Source: Candidatus Saccharimonadota bacterium (lineage in GTDB: Bacteria; Patescibacteriota; Saccharimonadia; Saccharimonadales; UBA4665). Taken from it: DNA of 52,696 bases. Shown here in pieces: positions 39,054-48,506 of the stretch. The position numbers and the translations under genes are program-made. The notes beneath the pieces were generated by a model. It did no database searches. It was given only the letters and a program-made list of their open reading frames with translations, and was not told where the DNA came from. How positions within the stretch are numbered: the stretch's first letter is position 1; the number at the start of each line of letters is the position of its first letter. Where the stretch lies: assembly GCA_025927415.1 (NCBI GenBank), contig JAICLK010000002.1, positions 1-52,696 on the forward strand, read 5' to 3'.

Positions 39054-39099
39054 ACTATCTGCCAAAAACCCGCTTCATTACTTATGATTATAACAGAAG

Positions 39100-39663
39100 C
39101 TAAACCGTCATCAGTTCGGCTTCTTTAGCTTTGGCCAGCTGGTCTACAGCCTGTTTTTGCTGAGCCATCTGCTCATCAATTTGCTTTTCGATGCGCTTTA
39201 CGTCGTCTTCGGTGAGGCTCTTGTCTTTTTTACCAGTTTCAGCCAGTTTTAGTGCGTCGTGGCGAACGTTGCGCATGGCAATCATGCAGTCTTCGACCTT
39301 CTGACCAATTTGCTTGGCTAGGTCGCGGCGACGTTCTTCGGTAAGCGCCGGAATAGGCACGCGCACGACGTGGCCATCGTCGGTGGGGTTGAGACCGAGC
39401 GACGGGTTATTACGGATTGCCGCGGCAATCGCCTGCAGGTTGTTCGGGTCAAATGGCGAGATTTGCAGCAGCTGCGCCTCTGGTGCCGTGACGGTCGCCG
39501 TCTGGTTCAACGGCATTTGCGTGCCGTATGCCTCGACCATCACACTGTCCAACATACTGGCGTGCGCCCTGCCCGTGCGAAGCTTTTTCAGTTCACCCTG
39601 CAGGTGTTCTACCGAGCCGGTAAATTTAGTTTTTGCTTCATTGATAATGTCATTTGGTTGCAT
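39100..39663 (-). CDS. frr: Ribosome recycling factor
   Basis: GSVEHLQGELKKLRTGRAHASMLDSVMVEAYGTQMPLNQTATVTAPEAQLLQISPFD...VVRVPIPALTEERRRDLAKQ. Confidence 0.97.
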   Translation of the reverse strand: MQPNDIINEAKTKFTGSVEHLQGELKKLRTGRAHASMLDSVMVEAYGTQMPLNQTATVTAPEAQLLQISPFDPNNLQAIAAAIRNNPSLGLNPTDDGHVVRVPIPALTEERRRDLAKQIGQKVEDCMIAMRNVRHDALKLAETGKKDKSLTEDDVKRIEKQIDEQMAQQKQAVDQLAKAKEAELMTV

Positions 39664-39698
39664 GGTTATAAGTATAGCAGCAAAAGTGAGGTTTTGAG

Positions 39699-39727
39699 TT
39701 GACTTTATAACGCTAAAATGCTATTGT
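39699..39727 (+). promoter_or_regulatory. Sigma-70-type promoter TTGACT-N17-TATTGT with TGC extended -10
   Basis: TTGACT 39699-39704, 17 nt spacer, TATTGT 39722-39727; upstream of ORF at 39750. Confidence 0.75.
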
Positions 39728-39749
39728 ATATTTGAATTGAATTATCGAA

Positions 39750-40484
39750 ATGAAACACACAAATCCCGAAAACCAGCCTCGTCCTCGTAGATCTCTAGCA
39801 CTTATAGCTGGTCTGACTGGAGCAGCCGCGCTTGCTGGCGTTGGCGCCTCTCTGGCCACCAGTCATGTCGGAGCAGCCCCTAGTTCTATAGAACAGGCGC
39901 CCGCAGGTACGGCACAGGCCAACAAAGCTGACCCCTACATAACTATCAACACTGCAAAAAGTGCCAACCTCGCAGCAAATACTATACTTGGCATGGCAAC
40001 GACCCTGCCCTCAGCTGAGCAGCACTGGGACAACGGCAAGCTGCAGGTACACACTCCACAAGGTACAGATATTGCTGTTTCGGTCACCCAGGATATGGTA
40101 GATCTCCGCGCATCCGAAAAGACACCAGCCGGTTATGACTATATGGATGTCACCTATCAACTAACTCCTGCAACGCAGGCGATGACAGCAACCAATCTAC
40201 AAGGAGTTTTTCAGAGTGCGCCGGTTGAGCGTTTCACGCTTACGGCAGGTAGTGACATGACGCATAGCCAAACACTACTCGCAAACCAAGACGGCGGATT
40301 TTCAGTGTATGAAGGTTCTGCTGTGGCACAAGCCAGCACCGAAACCTTAGAGCAAGAACGGCAAGACGGTACCCTTGCACCAGGTCACAGCCTAACTGAT
40401 GATGAGATGTCTCAGATCATCGAAGCAGCAGCCGGGACAGGCGAAGCTCTCCAACTGGGTTCGGACGCAGCCACATCAGCTTAA
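39750..40484 (+). CDS. Secreted/membrane-anchored hypothetical protein
   Basis: MKHTNPENQPRPRRSLALIAGLTGAAALAGVGASLATSHVGAAPSS; complete ORF between promoter and terminator. Confidence 0.75.
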   Translation: MKHTNPENQPRPRRSLALIAGLTGAAALAGVGASLATSHVGAAPSSIEQAPAGTAQANKADPYITINTAKSANLAANTILGMATTLPSAEQHWDNGKLQVHTPQGTDIAVSVTQDMVDLRASEKTPAGYDYMDVTYQLTPATQAMTATNLQGVFQSAPVERFTLTAGSDMTHSQTLLANQDGGFSVYEGSAVAQASTETLEQERQDGTLAPGHSLTDDEMSQIIEAAAGTGEALQLGSDAATSA

Positions 40485-40497
40485 TAAAGCACACATT

Positions 40498-40532
40498 AAA
40501 AAATGGCGAGCCAGATGGTTCGCCATTTTTGT
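40498..40532. terminator. Bidirectional rho-independent terminator between the 39750 gene and tsf
   Basis: AAAAATGGCGAGCC-AGAT-GGTTCGCCATTTTT. Confidence 0.9.
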
Positions 40533-40547
40533 TGGTCGCTTAAGAAA

Positions 40548-41144
40548 TTACGCGACTTCGCCGAGCACCATGCGGCTAAAGCGGCGAATGACAATGTTTT
40601 CGCCAAGTTTGCCAATGGTTTCTTTGGTGTAGTCGGCAATGGTTTGGTCTGGGTTTTTGATGAACGGCTGTGCAACCAGCACGCGCTCCGAGAAATATTT
40701 TTTGAGCTGGCCTTCGACAATCTTCTCTGCCATGTCGGCCGGTTTGCTCTTCAGCGCGTCGCTTTCGAGTAATTCCTTCTTTTTGGCTTCGCGGACGTCT
40801 GCGGGAATGTCTTCAACAGTCACAAATTCCGGAGCGGCAGCTGCAACATGCAGTGCGATATCGTGCGCGAATTCGCGGAAGCCCTCACTGCGAGCCAAAA
40901 AGTCGGTTTCGCAGTTTACTTCTACCAGCACGCCGATGCGGTCGCTGTGCACGTAGGCCTCAATGACACCTTCGCGCGCTTCGCGCTCGCCCTTTTTCTC
41001 GGCCTTGGTCAGGCCTTTTTTGCGCATTGCTTCCAGCGCTTTGTCGAAATCACCAGCGGCTTCTTCCAGCGCTTTTTTGGCGTCGGTCATGCCCACGCCA
41101 GTTAGCTCGCGCAAGCGCTTAATTTCGGTAATGTCTACAGCCAT
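40548..41144 (-). CDS. tsf: Elongation factor Ts
   Basis: VDITEIKRLRELTGVGMTDAKKALEEAAGDFDKALEAMRKKGL; VEVNCETDFLAR; ends GENIVIRRFSRMVLGEVA. Confidence 0.97.
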   Translation of the reverse strand: MAVDITEIKRLRELTGVGMTDAKKALEEAAGDFDKALEAMRKKGLTKAEKKGEREAREGVIEAYVHSDRIGVLVEVNCETDFLARSEGFREFAHDIALHVAAAAPEFVTVEDIPADVREAKKKELLESDALKSKPADMAEKIVEGQLKKYFSERVLVAQPFIKNPDQTIADYTKETIGKLGENIVIRRFSRMVLGEVA

Positions 41145-41887
41145 TATTTTTCCTCTACCTTTTTGGCTTCGTCCTTGTCCGGAGCAGCCTTGGCACGCTT
41201 TGCCTTGCCAGCTTCAACTGCCTTCTGGAAGTAGTCGGCCATGAGCTGCAACGTCTTGATCGCGTCGTCGTTGCTTGGAATCGGATAAGTTACAAGCGAT
41301 GGGTCGGCGTTGGTGTCTACCAGCGCAACAATAGGAATGTTGAGCTTTCGAGCTTCGCGAACCGCATTAGCGTCGTTAATAACGTCAAAAACAACTATTG
41401 CGCCCGGCCGGCCGTTCAGCTCTTTGATGCCACCATATAGTACATTCATCGCGTCAATTTCTTCTTGGAAGCGCTGTACCTCAAGCTTGTTGTACTTGTT
41501 GGCCAGCTCGCCGTTAGCCATCTTGGCCTCTAGATCTTTTAGGTGCTTCACGCGACCACCAATAGTCGGCACGTTGGTCAGCATACCGCCAAGCCAACGG
41601 TTGGTAACAAATGGCATGCCGGTGTCTTCGGCCAGCTTTTGCACGATTTCTTGCGCCTGGCGCTTGGTGCTCACAAACAGCACTTGCTTACCTTCGCTCG
41701 TAGTCTTTACCACGAACTCCAGTGCTTCCTCGAGTCCCTCAACCGTTTTAGTGAGGTCGATAATGTGGCTGCCGCCACGTTTGCTATGAATATACGGCGC
41801 CATCTTCGGGTGCCATCGCTCAGTTTTGTGCCCAAAATGTGCACCGCTCTCCAGCAATTGTTTAATGTCTACATCAACTGTAGCCAT
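41144..41887 (-). CDS. rpsB: 30S ribosomal protein S2
   Basis: MATVDVDIKQLLESGAHFGHKTERWHPKMAPYIHSKRGGSHIIDLTKT...NRWLGGMLTNVPTI; start at 41887, not 41962. Confidence 0.97.
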   Translation of the reverse strand: MATVDVDIKQLLESGAHFGHKTERWHPKMAPYIHSKRGGSHIIDLTKTVEGLEEALEFVVKTTSEGKQVLFVSTKRQAQEIVQKLAEDTGMPFVTNRWLGGMLTNVPTIGGRVKHLKDLEAKMANGELANKYNKLEVQRFQEEIDAMNVLYGGIKELNGRPGAIVVFDVINDANAVREARKLNIPIVALVDTNADPSLVTYPIPSNDDAIKTLQLMADYFQKAVEAGKAKRAKAAPDKDEAKKVEEK

Positions 41888-42146
41888 AGTTAACGTCCTT
41901 TCTCTTCGATTGGGTGCTCGCCCGCGCCTACATGGCACTCGCGCAAGAGGATTTTCTCCCAACCTGCTTAATTAGTTGATGCCCCAATTTTACCAGATTA
42001 GAACTTCTCATTCAAGAGGGCCTAGTGGCTGCTCGCTAATTCGCTTCTTTGAACGGCAATTCTTAATCTGCCTCCAGATGCATAGCCTTCATCAATCCCG
42101 TCCATCGCATATTTTAGAGACCTCGACTTTTTTCTATCAGAAACGA

Positions 42147-42202
42147 GCGAAAACATCGTGGTTGGCTGCTTCAACCGTATGGTCCTCGGCGAAGTTGCGT
42201 AA
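42147..42202 (+). pseudogene. Remnant of a tsf (EF-Ts) 3' end, inverted relative to the intact gene
   Basis: gcgaaaacatcgtggttggctgcttcaaccgtatggtcctcggcgaagttgcgtaa encodes ENIVVGCFNRMVLGEVA*; intact tsf ends ENIVIRRFSRMVLGEVA*. Roughly 79% identity over 56 nt by hand alignment. Confidence 0.85.
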
Positions 42203-42212
42203 GCTTGTCTTT

Positions 42213-42253
42213 ATTAAAACCCCTGATAGTTTTTTGGTACCAGGGGTTTTAAT
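42213..42253. terminator. Bidirectional rho-independent terminator
   Basis: 13-bp perfect stem ATTAAAACCCCTG (42213-42225) / CAGGGGTTTTAAT (42241-42253). Confidence 0.88.
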
Positions 42254-42273
42254 ATGTATATACTTCTACTGAC

Positions 42274-42951
42274 CTAAAGTTCTGGTGGATACTCGCTTAA
42301 GTCACTAGCAATCTTATCTACATTGCTCACGTTTTCTGGTTGGTAAGGAGGATTGGCACTACGCGGATCAGGAAGGCCAATATCTTTCATAGTTTCTATA
42401 TATCGTTTCTCCGTGGGTGGGCTTGCCGTATCTAGGGCTGATTCGCCTAGTGTTTCTTGCGCTTGCCAGCCCGTAGTATTGTAGCCGTCGTCTTGCGCCC
42501 ATTTCTCTCCACCCTGAGCAACCATTTTAACTTCATGACGTGTAGAGTAACCATCAGCTAGAGTGCCCTCACTACTGAAGTATAAAGGTTTTCCTGGATC
42601 TACCTCGCCATCCTTCTTAGTACCCATTACCCCAAACGTCTTAGCTTGAGCATCAGTAATTTTTACGGCGTACATGCCATTCGGCGTTTCTCCTACGTTA
42701 GTGAGGTGAAAGCGGGCTGGATCTTGCTTTTGGTGGGCGACCAGCTGTTCATCCAAGCTTGTCATAGCGGGTTTTAGAACGTCTTTGGCGTACTGTTGTG
42801 TAGTGGTGCCTGTTGGTACATCGGTAGCTTCATAGGCACTCGCGCCACCCACTCCTGCAAGTACGCCGGCAGCAAGTAACAGCCTACCTGCTTTGTGTCC
42901 GGCGCTAGTAGTTGATTGGCGCGGTTTATTGGTTTCGTGTAGTTCACTCAT
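42274..42951 (-). CDS. Secreted/membrane-anchored hypothetical protein
   Basis: MSELHETNKPRQSTTSAGHKAGRLLLAAGVLAGVGGASAYEA...; complete ORF with promoter upstream. Confidence 0.75.
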   Translation of the reverse strand: MSELHETNKPRQSTTSAGHKAGRLLLAAGVLAGVGGASAYEATDVPTGTTTQQYAKDVLKPAMTSLDEQLVAHQKQDPARFHLTNVGETPNGMYAVKITDAQAKTFGVMGTKKDGEVDPGKPLYFSSEGTLADGYSTRHEVKMVAQGGEKWAQDDGYNTTGWQAQETLGESALDTASPPTEKRYIETMKDIGLPDPRSANPPYQPENVSNVDKIASDLSEYPPEL

Positions 42952-42999
42952 TTATTGATTCCTTTGTTTTTGTTTTTGTTTTAGGCTAACTTGTTTAAA

Positions 43000-43028
43000 A
43001 TATTAGCACTTTATCGTCGAAAAGTCAA
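43000..43028 (-). promoter_or_regulatory. Sigma-70-type promoter TTGACT-N17-TAATAT with TGC extended -10
   Basis: Minus strand TTGACT (43028-43023), 17 nt spacer, TAATAT (43005-43000). Confidence 0.8.
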
Positions 43029-43081
43029 TACCAATCACCTGCCTGAACCTAGCCCGAGAGATGCGGCTTGTTTATCGCAAG

Positions 43082-43564
43082 CTAACTTTGCTCAAGCGCG
43101 TCACGAAGTTTTTGCGCGTAGCTTGCACGTAGTTCCGGTGCGGCCAAATGTTTTTGTTCGGGCTTTAACATATTGTAGCCGTCGTCTTTGTAGCGCGGCC
43201 AGACATGGAAGTGGAAGTGGAACGCGTGTTGATCGCCCTCCGGTTCGTTATTCTGGCGTGTTGTGATGCCATCGCAACCATATGCCCGCTTCATGGCAAT
43301 CGCTACTTTCTGCGCCACTTCAAAAATTCGATGGCCACACTCTGTCGACAGCGTGTAGAGATTTTCAAAATGTTCGTTCGGTACCACAATCGCAAAGCCA
43401 TCGTTGTTGTGTCCCGAAAAGAACGAGTTAACAAAGACCGTCACCAGCTCGTCCGTATATACAACGTCGGTTCGTTTCATAACAGTGTCATCGTTCTCTA
43501 CTCCCTGAATGCCTAGGCAAATTGGACAAATATAATCTCGTGGCGCTCTGCTTGGAAAAGTCAT
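43082..43564 (-). CDS. HIT family protein
   Basis: YICPICLGIQG...GDQHAFHFHFHVWPRYKDDGYNML (HxHxH). Confidence 0.93.
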   Translation of the reverse strand: MTFPSRAPRDYICPICLGIQGVENDDTVMKRTDVVYTDELVTVFVNSFFSGHNNDGFAIVVPNEHFENLYTLSTECGHRIFEVAQKVAIAMKRAYGCDGITTRQNNEPEGDQHAFHFHFHVWPRYKDDGYNMLKPEQKHLAAPELRASYAQKLRDALEQS

Positions 43565-43596
43565 AACCTACAGCATACACTAGACTTAGCGCTTTG

Positions 43597-43625
43597 TTGA
43601 CGGATAGCCAACAGATGTGTATAAT
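43597..43625 (+). promoter_or_regulatory. Sigma-70-type promoter TTGACG-N17-TATAAT for rpmE
   Basis: TTGACG 43597-43602, 17 nt, TATAAT 43620-43625; ATG at 43638. Confidence 0.85.
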
Positions 43626-43637
43626 ATCGGCAAGATT

Positions 43638-43991
43638 ATGAAGAAAGACATTCACCCTAAGAACTACCGTGCGGTCGTGTTTCAGGACCTGAACAACGAC
43701 TTCAAATTTTTGACGCGTTCCACTGTCGCCAGCGACGAAACCATCAAGTGGGAAGACGGCAACGAATACCCACTGGTTAAAGTACACATCACCAGCCAGT
43801 CTCACCCATTCTTCACTGGCGAAGAACGCATTATGGACATCGAAGGTCGCGTCGACAAGTTTAAGGCACGCACCAAGGCTGCCGAAGACGCCCGCGAGCG
43901 TGCTGCCAAGGCTGCCAAGAAGCAAGCTGCACGCAAAGCTGCACGTGTCGAGCAAAAGGAAGCCAAGAAAGTTACCCCAAAAGCTCGTTAG
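43638..43991 (+). CDS. rpmE: 50S ribosomal protein L31 (type B, zinc-free), with Lys/Ala-rich C-terminal extension
   Basis: [78 protein letters not shown]; no CxxC. Confidence 0.95.
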   Translation: MKKDIHPKNYRAVVFQDLNNDFKFLTRSTVASDETIKWEDGNEYPLVKVHITSQSHPFFTGEERIMDIEGRVDKFKARTKAAEDARERAAKAAKKQAARKAARVEQKEAKKVTPKAR

Positions 43992-44007
43992 CTACCTTGC
44001 CCCGCCT

Positions 44008-44040
44008 AAGGCCGTTCGATTATCACTCGAGCGGCTTTTG
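44008..44040 (+). terminator. Rho-independent terminator after rpmE
   Basis: GCCGtTCGA-ttatcac-TCGAgCGGC followed by TTTTGTTTT. Confidence 0.85.
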
Positions 44041-44068
44041 TTTTACACTAAAGTAAGCTGAGAATATT

Positions 44069-45127
<1,059 letters not shown>

Positions 45128-45643
45128 ATGAAAGTACTAATTACCGGATTGCCCGGAGCCGGAAAAACGACCATTATACGAGAACTGCAGAAACGTGGAT
45201 ATAACGCTCACGAAACCGACGAAAATGGTCTGACTAGTTTTTATGAGTTGAGAACTGGCAAGAAATTGGATAAAGCTCCACCGAGCCCAATAGATTTCAA
45301 CCGTTACGCCTGGAATTGGGACATCCCCACCATCAAGCGCCTCATGACCCACACTCAAAAGCCAATCTTCTTTGGTGGTATTGCCAGTAATACCGCCGAT
45401 TATCTGGACCTCTTTGATAGGATCTTTGTACCTCATCCGAGTTTAGAAGTTATAAAACATCGAATAATGACACGAACCAATAACGACTTTGGCAAACATC
45501 CAGATGAACTGGCAGATATTCTCAAAGAGCACTCCGAAAATGATAAGTGGTGGTTGGCAAAAGGCGCCATCATCCTCGACGGCAATCAGTCCGTCAGTAA
45601 AATCGTCGACAAATTGCTGAGCTACCTCGATGACCGTAAGTAA
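45128..45643 (+). CDS. P-loop NTPase / small-molecule kinase-like protein
   Basis: MKVLITGLPGAGKTTIIRELQKRGYNAHETDENG (Walker A); lies between prfA and prmC. Confidence 0.8.
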   Translation: MKVLITGLPGAGKTTIIRELQKRGYNAHETDENGLTSFYELRTGKKLDKAPPSPIDFNRYAWNWDIPTIKRLMTHTQKPIFFGGIASNTADYLDLFDRIFVPHPSLEVIKHRIMTRTNNDFGKHPDELADILKEHSENDKWWLAKGAIILDGNQSVSKIVDKLLSYLDDRK

Positions 45644-46439
45644 TTGGCTTCACGAAGCACAGCAAAAACTTGAAGGTGCTGGCATCGAAACTGCCCGTCT
45701 AGACTGCCTTGTGCTACTGGAAAACTGTTTGAACAAAAATCGTACTCAGCTGCTCGCACATCCCGATCTCGAAATCAATACTGAACAACAAAATTACTTA
45801 TGGAGGCAGATTGAACGTCGTACGGGACATGAACCACTTGCTTACATCCGTGGTAAGGTTGAATTTTATGGCCGCGATTTTCTTGTCGACAAGCATGTAC
45901 TTGTGCCCCGCCCAGAATCCGAGACTATCATAGACCTGCTTAAGACAGCGCGGCTTCCCGAGCATCCACATATTGTTGATGTAGGTACTGGCAGTGGCGC
46001 GCTTGGCATTACTGCAAAGCTAGAGCTGCCGAATGCAGCAGTTACGTTACTCGACATTGATCGGCAAGCATTAAAAGTAGCTGAAAAAAACATTAACAAG
46101 TTTAGCGTCGATATCGCGCACATTTTAAGCGATTTATTGCCAGCCGATACATTGTGCGACGTGGTAATTGCTAACCTGCCCTATGTTCCAGATGCTTTTT
46201 CTATTAATCGAGCAGCTCAAGCTGAACCCCGCTTAGCAATCTTTGGTGGCCCCGACGGTTTAGAGCACTATCGGCGTATGTTCGTGCAATTGCAATCGTT
46301 TAGTAAGAAGCCGCAATTTATTCTCACCGAGTCTTTACCCCAGCAACACGCAAAGCTTATAGAAATTGCTGGCCAGGCTGGATTTATGCTTACAAACTCG
46401 GAAGATTTTATTCAGCAGTTTGAACCGATAGAATCCTAG
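45630..46439 (+). CDS. prmC: Peptide chain release factor N5-glutamine methyltransferase
   Basis: EPLAYIRGKVEFYGRDFLVDKHVLVPRPESETIIDLL; VDVGTGSGALGITAKLELP; VVIANLPYVPDA. Confidence 0.93.
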   Translation: MTVSNWLHEAQQKLEGAGIETARLDCLVLLENCLNKNRTQLLAHPDLEINTEQQNYLWRQIERRTGHEPLAYIRGKVEFYGRDFLVDKHVLVPRPESETIIDLLKTARLPEHPHIVDVGTGSGALGITAKLELPNAAVTLLDIDRQALKVAEKNINKFSVDIAHILSDLLPADTLCDVVIANLPYVPDAFSINRAAQAEPRLAIFGGPDGLEHYRRMFVQLQSFSKKPQFILTESLPQQHAKLIEIAGQAGFMLTNSEDFIQQFEPIES

Positions 46440-47665
46440 TTTCCAGCTGAACCCAGTGTTGCGTGAATATTCTGCGTTTTTCCACCTCTTAAAACCTGGA
46501 GAGTAACCGTATCACCTATGGCATGTTGGTCAAGCAGCGCCGTCAAACTGTGACTATCGTCAATGTTCGTGTTATCGACAGCGGTGATAACGTCACCTTC
46601 TTTCAGTCCGGCTCGAGCAGCAGGACTACCCGAAACAACACCCGCTTGACCGCCAGCTTTATCGGCAGGAATGATGTATGCGCCGCGCGTTATGCTCAGA
46701 TGTAATTGTGTGGCAGTATCGTTAGTGAGAGAAAGATACCGTACACCGAGATATGGTTGCTGGAACTTGCCAGTTTGCAAAACTGTCTTAATGAGTCCAC
46801 TTACATCATTAATTGGAATAGAAAAACCGATATTCTGTGCACCGCTAGCCGTTGCCGTGTTAATGCCGACCACTTGCCCATCTATATTAACGAGTGGCCC
46901 ACCAGAATTGCCCTCGTTAATGGCGGCATCGGTTTGGAACAAGTCCTCGAGATTTTCGCTATTAGAGCCGCCCGCACTGTCCGCCTGCACACTTCGGCCA
47001 TAACCAGAGATTATGCCGCTAGTCACAGTGTTTTGGAACTGGCCAAGAGCGTTCCCAATGGCAATAACGCTATCACCAACTTTCATTTTGCTTGAATCAC
47101 CCAATGTTACCGGTACCAATTTGTGCCCTTTAGCGTTGGAGAGCTTGAGGAATGCTACGTCCAGGCTGTCAGCCTCGCTGGTACGACCAACCACTTGCAC
47201 ATTGTTCAGCCGCGTGCCATCAGAAAGTGTTATGCTTACACTTCTAGTACCGACAGGAACAACATGGCGATTAGTAACAATCAAACCGTCGGACGAAATA
47301 ATAATACCGGTACCGGCAGCCTGCTCCTCTGTTGGTTGCGTGATACCAAAGAGACCACCCCCGATATTCTGTTGGCTCGTAAGGGTAACGTTGACCGACA
47401 CAACGCTCGGTCCCACTTTTTTAGCGATACTACTAATAAGCTGGCTTTCGTTCTCAACAACTTCTTTCTGCACGGCCACGGACGAATTTGATTGCGTCCC
47501 TTTGCTGGTTGCACCCAACCAGCCACCCAAGAAACCAGTTGCAAGACTTGCCATTAATACCAATGCCACACTGAATGTCTTGACCTTTTGTACGTGCCCC
47601 CATTGCAAATGTAGATTTCCCTGGTGGCGCGGTTCAGTTTTTTTAATGTTGTCCGTATCGTCCAT
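46436..47665 (-). CDS. htrA: HtrA/DegP-like serine protease with PDZ domain
   Basis: GLIVTNRHVVPVGTRSVSITLSDG; DSLDVAFLKLSNAKG; DAAINEGNSGGPLVNIDGQVVGINTA; PDZ AARAGLKEGDVITAVDNTNI. Confidence 0.95.
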   Translation of the reverse strand: MDDTDNIKKTEPRHQGNLHLQWGHVQKVKTFSVALVLMASLATGFLGGWLGATSKGTQSNSSVAVQKEVVENESQLISSIAKKVGPSVVSVNVTLTSQQNIGGGLFGITQPTEEQAAGTGIIISSDGLIVTNRHVVPVGTRSVSITLSDGTRLNNVQVVGRTSEADSLDVAFLKLSNAKGHKLVPVTLGDSSKMKVGDSVIAIGNALGQFQNTVTSGIISGYGRSVQADSAGGSNSENLEDLFQTDAAINEGNSGGPLVNIDGQVVGINTATASGAQNIGFSIPINDVSGLIKTVLQTGKFQQPYLGVRYLSLTNDTATQLHLSITRGAYIIPADKAGGQAGVVSGSPAARAGLKEGDVITAVDNTNIDDSHSLTALLDQHAIGDTVTLQVLRGGKTQNIHATLGSAGN

Positions 47666-47683
47666 CTCTACTCCCCATCCAAT

Positions 47684-48433
47684 TTAGACAATTTTATTTC
47701 CCCAATTCGATAGCGCCAACACAATTACCACAATTGCCCCCATCACAAATATAAATTGCCGCTGAAGCATAGTGGTTAGTTTGTCGAAATGATCAAGATA
47801 ATACAGCGTTGCCAGTCCGTAGCCAACCGCAAGAAGTAAAACGGTCGGCTGCGCAATAGCGCCATAAAATAATAGCCAGTGTCCGAGCACCCACATGAGG
47901 GCGGCACCAAAATAGCCCCAAAGATAACCCAGCAGCTTGGAGTACGGCTCTTCAAAGCTATCGAAAAAGTGGCGAGCAGTAAGATAACAAATAATCCCCG
48001 TCACAAACACGAGTCCGTACAACGGTGCTCCGCCCCAAGCTGCCGTGAGTGCGCTGAGCCCAGCCAAAAAACCAATAGCCGCCTGCACAGAGGTCATAAG
48101 AATAGAAGATTTCGGCTTGATGACAATCAGCCACACTGCATACAGGAGTGCCCAGATCGCTTGTAGTCCTGGACTCGTTGTTTGCAGCATAAGCGCCAAG
48201 CCTGAGAAGCCCACTATCATGTCCACCGCATTGGCGCGAATGTTGACTGGCCAAAATCGAAAGCGCACTGCAAACATACGCCACTTACTTAACACAATTA
48301 GGATGAATGCCAGCTGAACAAAATGAATTCTGATTAATACGAACAGCACGAATGGCAACACTACCAGCAACACCAGGTGCAGTACATTTGCAAAACCGGT
48401 TGCCGGTTTTATTTTTGCAACGAGTGGTCTCAT
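47684..48433 (-). CDS. Polytopic membrane protein of unknown function
   Basis: Multiple hydrophobic segments across 249 aa. Confidence 0.7.
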   Translation of the reverse strand: MRPLVAKIKPATGFANVLHLVLLVVLPFVLFVLIRIHFVQLAFILIVLSKWRMFAVRFRFWPVNIRANAVDMIVGFSGLALMLQTTSPGLQAIWALLYAVWLIVIKPKSSILMTSVQAAIGFLAGLSALTAAWGGAPLYGLVFVTGIICYLTARHFFDSFEEPYSKLLGYLWGYFGAALMWVLGHWLLFYGAIAQPTVLLLAVGYGLATLYYLDHFDKLTTMLQRQFIFVMGAIVVIVLALSNWGNKIV

Positions 48434-48506
48434 GCTCCCTCAAGTATAGCAAAAATATCGTTTTAGTTAGCCATGCAACAAAATATACGATATAGTTAGT
48501 GATTGA

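Noticed and set aside
39054-39081. Mini-ORF MKRVFGR after a TATAAT upstream of rseP, considered as a leader peptide
   Set aside because: Only seven codons with no known attenuation logic; could be chance.
41976-42272. 98-aa + strand ORF between rpsB and the 42274 gene
   Set aside because: It is in a different frame from the EF-Ts remnant, runs through the terminator hairpin, and has no recognisable motif.
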